21,569 bases of DNA from an uncultured Collinsella sp. Its GTDB lineage: Bacteria; Actinomycetota; Coriobacteriia; Coriobacteriales; Coriobacteriaceae. This document shows, piece by piece, positions 19,491 to 21,569 of this stretch. The stretch covers positions 1 through 21,569 of the forward strand of contig URIE01000020.1 of NCBI GenBank assembly GCA_900547805.1, in the 5' to 3' direction. The notes below the pieces were generated by a model. That model worked only from the letters and a program-made list of their open reading frames with translations. It was not told where the DNA came from and did not search any database. Within the stretch, counting starts at the first letter, position 1. Every line of letters begins with the position of its first letter. The translations under genes were made by a program, and so were the position numbers.

Positions 19491-20677
19491 TGTCCTTCCA
19501 GACGACGTATGGCCCCGATGGACGCCTTCGCGTTGCCATCCTGGGTTGTACGGGCTCTATCGGCACCCAGGCGCTCGATGTGTGCCGCCAGCATGCCGAT
19601 CGCCTGCAGGTGACGGCGCTGTCCGTTAACTCCAGTACCTCCGAGCTCGTTGCCGCTGCCCGCGAGTTCTCGGTTCCGGCGGTTGCCGTGGCCGATGTCG
19701 ATCATGGCGATGACGCCGTGCTGCAGGAGTTGCCCGAGGGAACGAAGCTCGGCGTTGGCGCGCAGGCGGTTTGCGAGCTCGCGCGTCGCGACGATGTCGA
19801 CTGCGTGCTCGTCGCTATTGTGGGTGCCGCCGGTCTCGAGGCGAGCCATGCGGCCTTGACCTCGAATAAGCGCCTTGCCCTTGCCAACAAGGAGTCCCTC
19901 GTCGTCGGTGGCGACTTGCTTATGCCGTTGGCGCAACCGGGCCAGCTTATTCCAGTCGACTCTGAGCACTCCGCCATCTACCAGTGCTATCTGGGGGAGA
20001 ATCCGCGCGAGGCCCACTGCATTTGGCTCACCTGCTCGGGCGGTCCGTTCTTTGGCCGCACGCGCGACGAGCTCGATCGCGTGACGCGTGCCGATGCCCT
20101 CGCACATCCCACGTGGGCCATGGGTGCCAAGATCACCATCGACTCCGCCACCCTCATGAACAAGGGCCTGGAGCGCATTGAGGCCATGCATCTGTTTAAC
20201 TGCGACCTCGATTTCATTAACGTGGTCGTGCAGCGTCAGTCCAAGATTCACTCTATGGTCGAGTTCGCCGACGGCTCCGTGATGGCGCATCTCGGTGCTT
20301 CCGACATGCGTATTCCCATCCAGTTCGCGTTCTCGTATCCCGAGCGTTGGGATACCCCGGCGCCTCGTATCGATTTCCGCGAGCTGGGGCAGCTCACGTT
20401 TGATGCTGCCGACATGGATACCTTCCGCTGTCTGGCACTGGCCGAGCGTGCCGGCAAGACGGGTGGCACCATGCCGTGCGTGCTCAATGCCGCCAACGAG
20501 GTCGCCGTCGATGCCTTCCTGCACGATGGCTGCAGCTTTACCGATATCGATCGCATTGTGGAATCCTGCATGGACGCCCACGATATGCAGGTGGTCGATT
20601 CGTTTGAGCAGCTTCGCGACATCGATGCGTGGGCGCGTGAAAAGGCTGCGCAGGTGCTCGCCGCAACCCGTTCCTAA
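19490..20677 (+). CDS. dxr: 1-deoxy-D-xylulose 5-phosphate reductoisomerase
   Basis: Converts DXP to MEP with NADPH, the first committed step of the MEP isoprenoid pathway. The 395 residues match the family. The NADPH-binding motif is VAILGCTGSIGTQALDV; RLALANKESLVVGG follows. Metal and substrate residues lie in PVDSEHSAIYQC (Asp157, Glu159) and TIDSATLMNKGLERIEAMHLF (Asn224, Lys225, Glu228), with TCSGGPFFG between. The ATG overlaps the cdsA stop by one base; GGAGG (19476-19480) lies 9 nt upstream. It supplies precursors for UppS two genes upstream. The gene after rseP, beyond the window, is expected to be ispG. Confidence 0.97.
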   Translation: MSFQTTYGPDGRLRVAILGCTGSIGTQALDVCRQHADRLQVTALSVNSSTSELVAAAREFSVPAVAVADVDHGDDAVLQELPEGTKLGVGAQAVCELARRDDVDCVLVAIVGAAGLEASHAALTSNKRLALANKESLVVGGDLLMPLAQPGQLIPVDSEHSAIYQCYLGENPREAHCIWLTCSGGPFFGRTRDELDRVTRADALAHPTWAMGAKITIDSATLMNKGLERIEAMHLFNCDLDFINVVVQRQSKIHSMVEFADGSVMAHLGASDMRIPIQFAFSYPERWDTPAPRIDFRELGQLTFDAADMDTFRCLALAERAGKTGGTMPCVLNAANEVAVDAFLHDGCSFTDIDRIVESCMDAHDMQVVDSFEQLRDIDAWAREKAAQVLAATRS

Positions 20678-20702
20678 CCCATAAGGATTGCTTTTTCGTT
20701 TT

Positions 20703-21569
20703 ATGGATACTGTTCTGAGCGTTCTCTCATCGGTCTTTTGGGGCCTGCTGATGCTTTCCGTCCTCGTGTTTTTGCACGAGGGCGGCCACTTTTTGGCGGC
20801 GCGTGCCTGCGGCGTCCGTGTGACCGAGTTCTTTTTGGGTCTGCCGTGCCGCTTTGACATCCATTACACGTCGCGTCGCATTGGAACCAAGTTTGGCGTG
20901 ACCCCGCTGCTGCTGGGTGGCTACGCTGCCATCTGCGGTATGGATCCGACCGACGTCTCGTGCGCCGATCGTGTGCTCGCGGCTATCTATCGTCATGGTC
21001 GCGTGACCGTGGCCGACCTTGCCGTCGAGCTCGAGCTTTCCGAGGAGGATGTTGTCGAGGCATGCGTCCTGTTGCTGGGCTGGGGCTCCATCGCACCTTG
21101 GTATGAGGAAGGGGAGAAGCCCTCGTCGAGCTACTATCCCACCAAGTATCAGACGCTGCCGCGAGACGCGGCGGGCTACACCACCTTTGACGGCCGCCGG
21201 TTCGATCGCGAACATTCAACTGCCGAGGGCGATGTGTGGGAGCTGCCGTGCGGCGAGGCCGAGTTCCTTGCGCAAGAACGTTCGCACACCTATCTTGGCC
21301 AGGGCTTTCTCACGCGCGCCTTTATGTTGCTCGCGGGCATTATTGTCAATATCCTGACAGGCTTTTTGCTGCTTATGAGCATCTACTCTATCGCCGGCGT
21401 TTCGGTGCCGGTCGATAGCAATGTGATCGGTCAGGTCGACGAAGGCTCCATTGCTGCCAAGGCGGGCATCGAGGCCGGTGACACGATTCTTAGTGTCGAT
21501 AGCGTGTCGTGCTCTTCCTGGATGGACGTGTACGATGCGATCGGAGCGGCCGCCGGCAAGGATGATATC
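20703..21569 (+). CDS. rseP: RseP/Rip1-type site-2 membrane zinc metalloprotease, partial, with inserted helix-turn-helix-like segment
   Basis: Intramembrane protease (M50B) that cleaves transmembrane segments of anti-sigma factors or signal-peptide remnants. Only the first 289 codons are present; the frame is open to the end. TM1 carries the zinc motif HEGGH (25-29). KFGVTPLLLGGYAAICGM (63-80) resembles the PLGGF-IAGM segment of mycobacterial Rip1. Residues 207-230 are the next membrane segment (FMLLAGIIVNILTGF), followed by the start of a PDZ domain (236-289, AGIEAGDTILSVD). Between 81 and 205 is an insertion of roughly 95 residues over Rip1, including a helix-turn-helix-like 89-133 (RVLAAIYRHGRVTVADLAVEL). 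The second metal-ligand region lies outside the window. The start is uncertain: ATG 20703 has AAGGA 15 nt upstream, which is too far, and in-frame TTG 20688 touches AAGGA. Confidence 0.92.
   Translation, partial: MDTVLSVLSSVFWGLLMLSVLVFLHEGGHFLAARACGVRVTEFFLGLPCRFDIHYTSRRIGTKFGVTPLLLGGYAAICGMDPTDVSCADRVLAAIYRHGRVTVADLAVELELSEEDVVEACVLLLGWGSIAPWYEEGEKPSSSYYPTKYQTLPRDAAGYTTFDGRRFDREHSTAEGDVWELPCGEAEFLAQERSHTYLGQGFLTRAFMLLAGIIVNILTGFLLLMSIYSIAGVSVPVDSNVIGQVDEGSIAAKAGIEAGDTILSVDSVSCSSWMDVYDAIGAAAGKDDI

Overview
This window is about 21.5 kb of dense, high-GC chromosomal housekeeping sequence. Every recognisable gene is on the + strand. Gene content, gene order and protein character point to a Coriobacteriia actinobacterium, most likely Collinsella or a close relative. 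The evidence is a strong bias to C/G-ending codons, a Firmicute-like two-subunit glycyl-tRNA synthetase, TrmFO, a PPDK/PPDK-regulator pair, and an actinobacterial-type Rip1/RseP protease. The species assignment is inference from memory of the lineage; no search was run.

Layout. (1) Bases 1-44 are not genomic. They match the Illumina Nextera i7 adapter (end of P7, an 8-base index, the read-2 primer site and the Tn5 mosaic end), so the window starts at a contig edge. A 16-codon tail of an upstream gene may follow. (2) 97-4641: lepB, glyQ, glyS and ppsR. (3) 4642-4967: a 326-nt regulatory intergenic region, then ppdK to 7718. (4) 7719-8334: promoter, leader, rplS and a textbook TTCG-loop terminator. 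(5) 8363-9242: rnhB and a strong terminator. (6) 9341-14550: yraN, comM, dprA, trmFO and xerC. The first three overlap or nearly abut; xerC appears to start at a non-AUG codon overlapping the trmFO stop. (7) 14600-16471: rpsB-tsf with a strong extended -10 promoter, a structured leader and a terminator. (8) 16493-21569: pyrH-frr-uppS-cdsA-dxr-rseP, the classical cluster; rseP runs off the end.

How the genes work together. lepB and rseP are envelope proteolysis. glyQS, rplS, rpsB, tsf and frr are translation, and trmFO modifies tRNA. pyrH, uppS, cdsA and dxr supply pyrimidine nucleotides, undecaprenyl carrier, phospholipid precursor and isoprenoid precursor. ppsR sits just upstream of ppdK, whose product carries the Thr-Ser-His phosphorylation site that the regulator acts on, so regulator and target are paired. 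rnhB, yraN, comM, dprA and xerC form a DNA-processing neighbourhood (ribonucleotide removal, uptake and recombination, chromosome dimer resolution).

There is no CRISPR array, insertion sequence, prophage, tRNA or obvious defence island here. The most unusual points are the apparent AUA start of xerC, a helix-turn-helix-like insertion in the cytoplasmic loop of the RseP homologue, helically phased TTTACC repeats and mutually exclusive hairpins before ppdK, and several structured leaders (rplS, yraN, rpsB).
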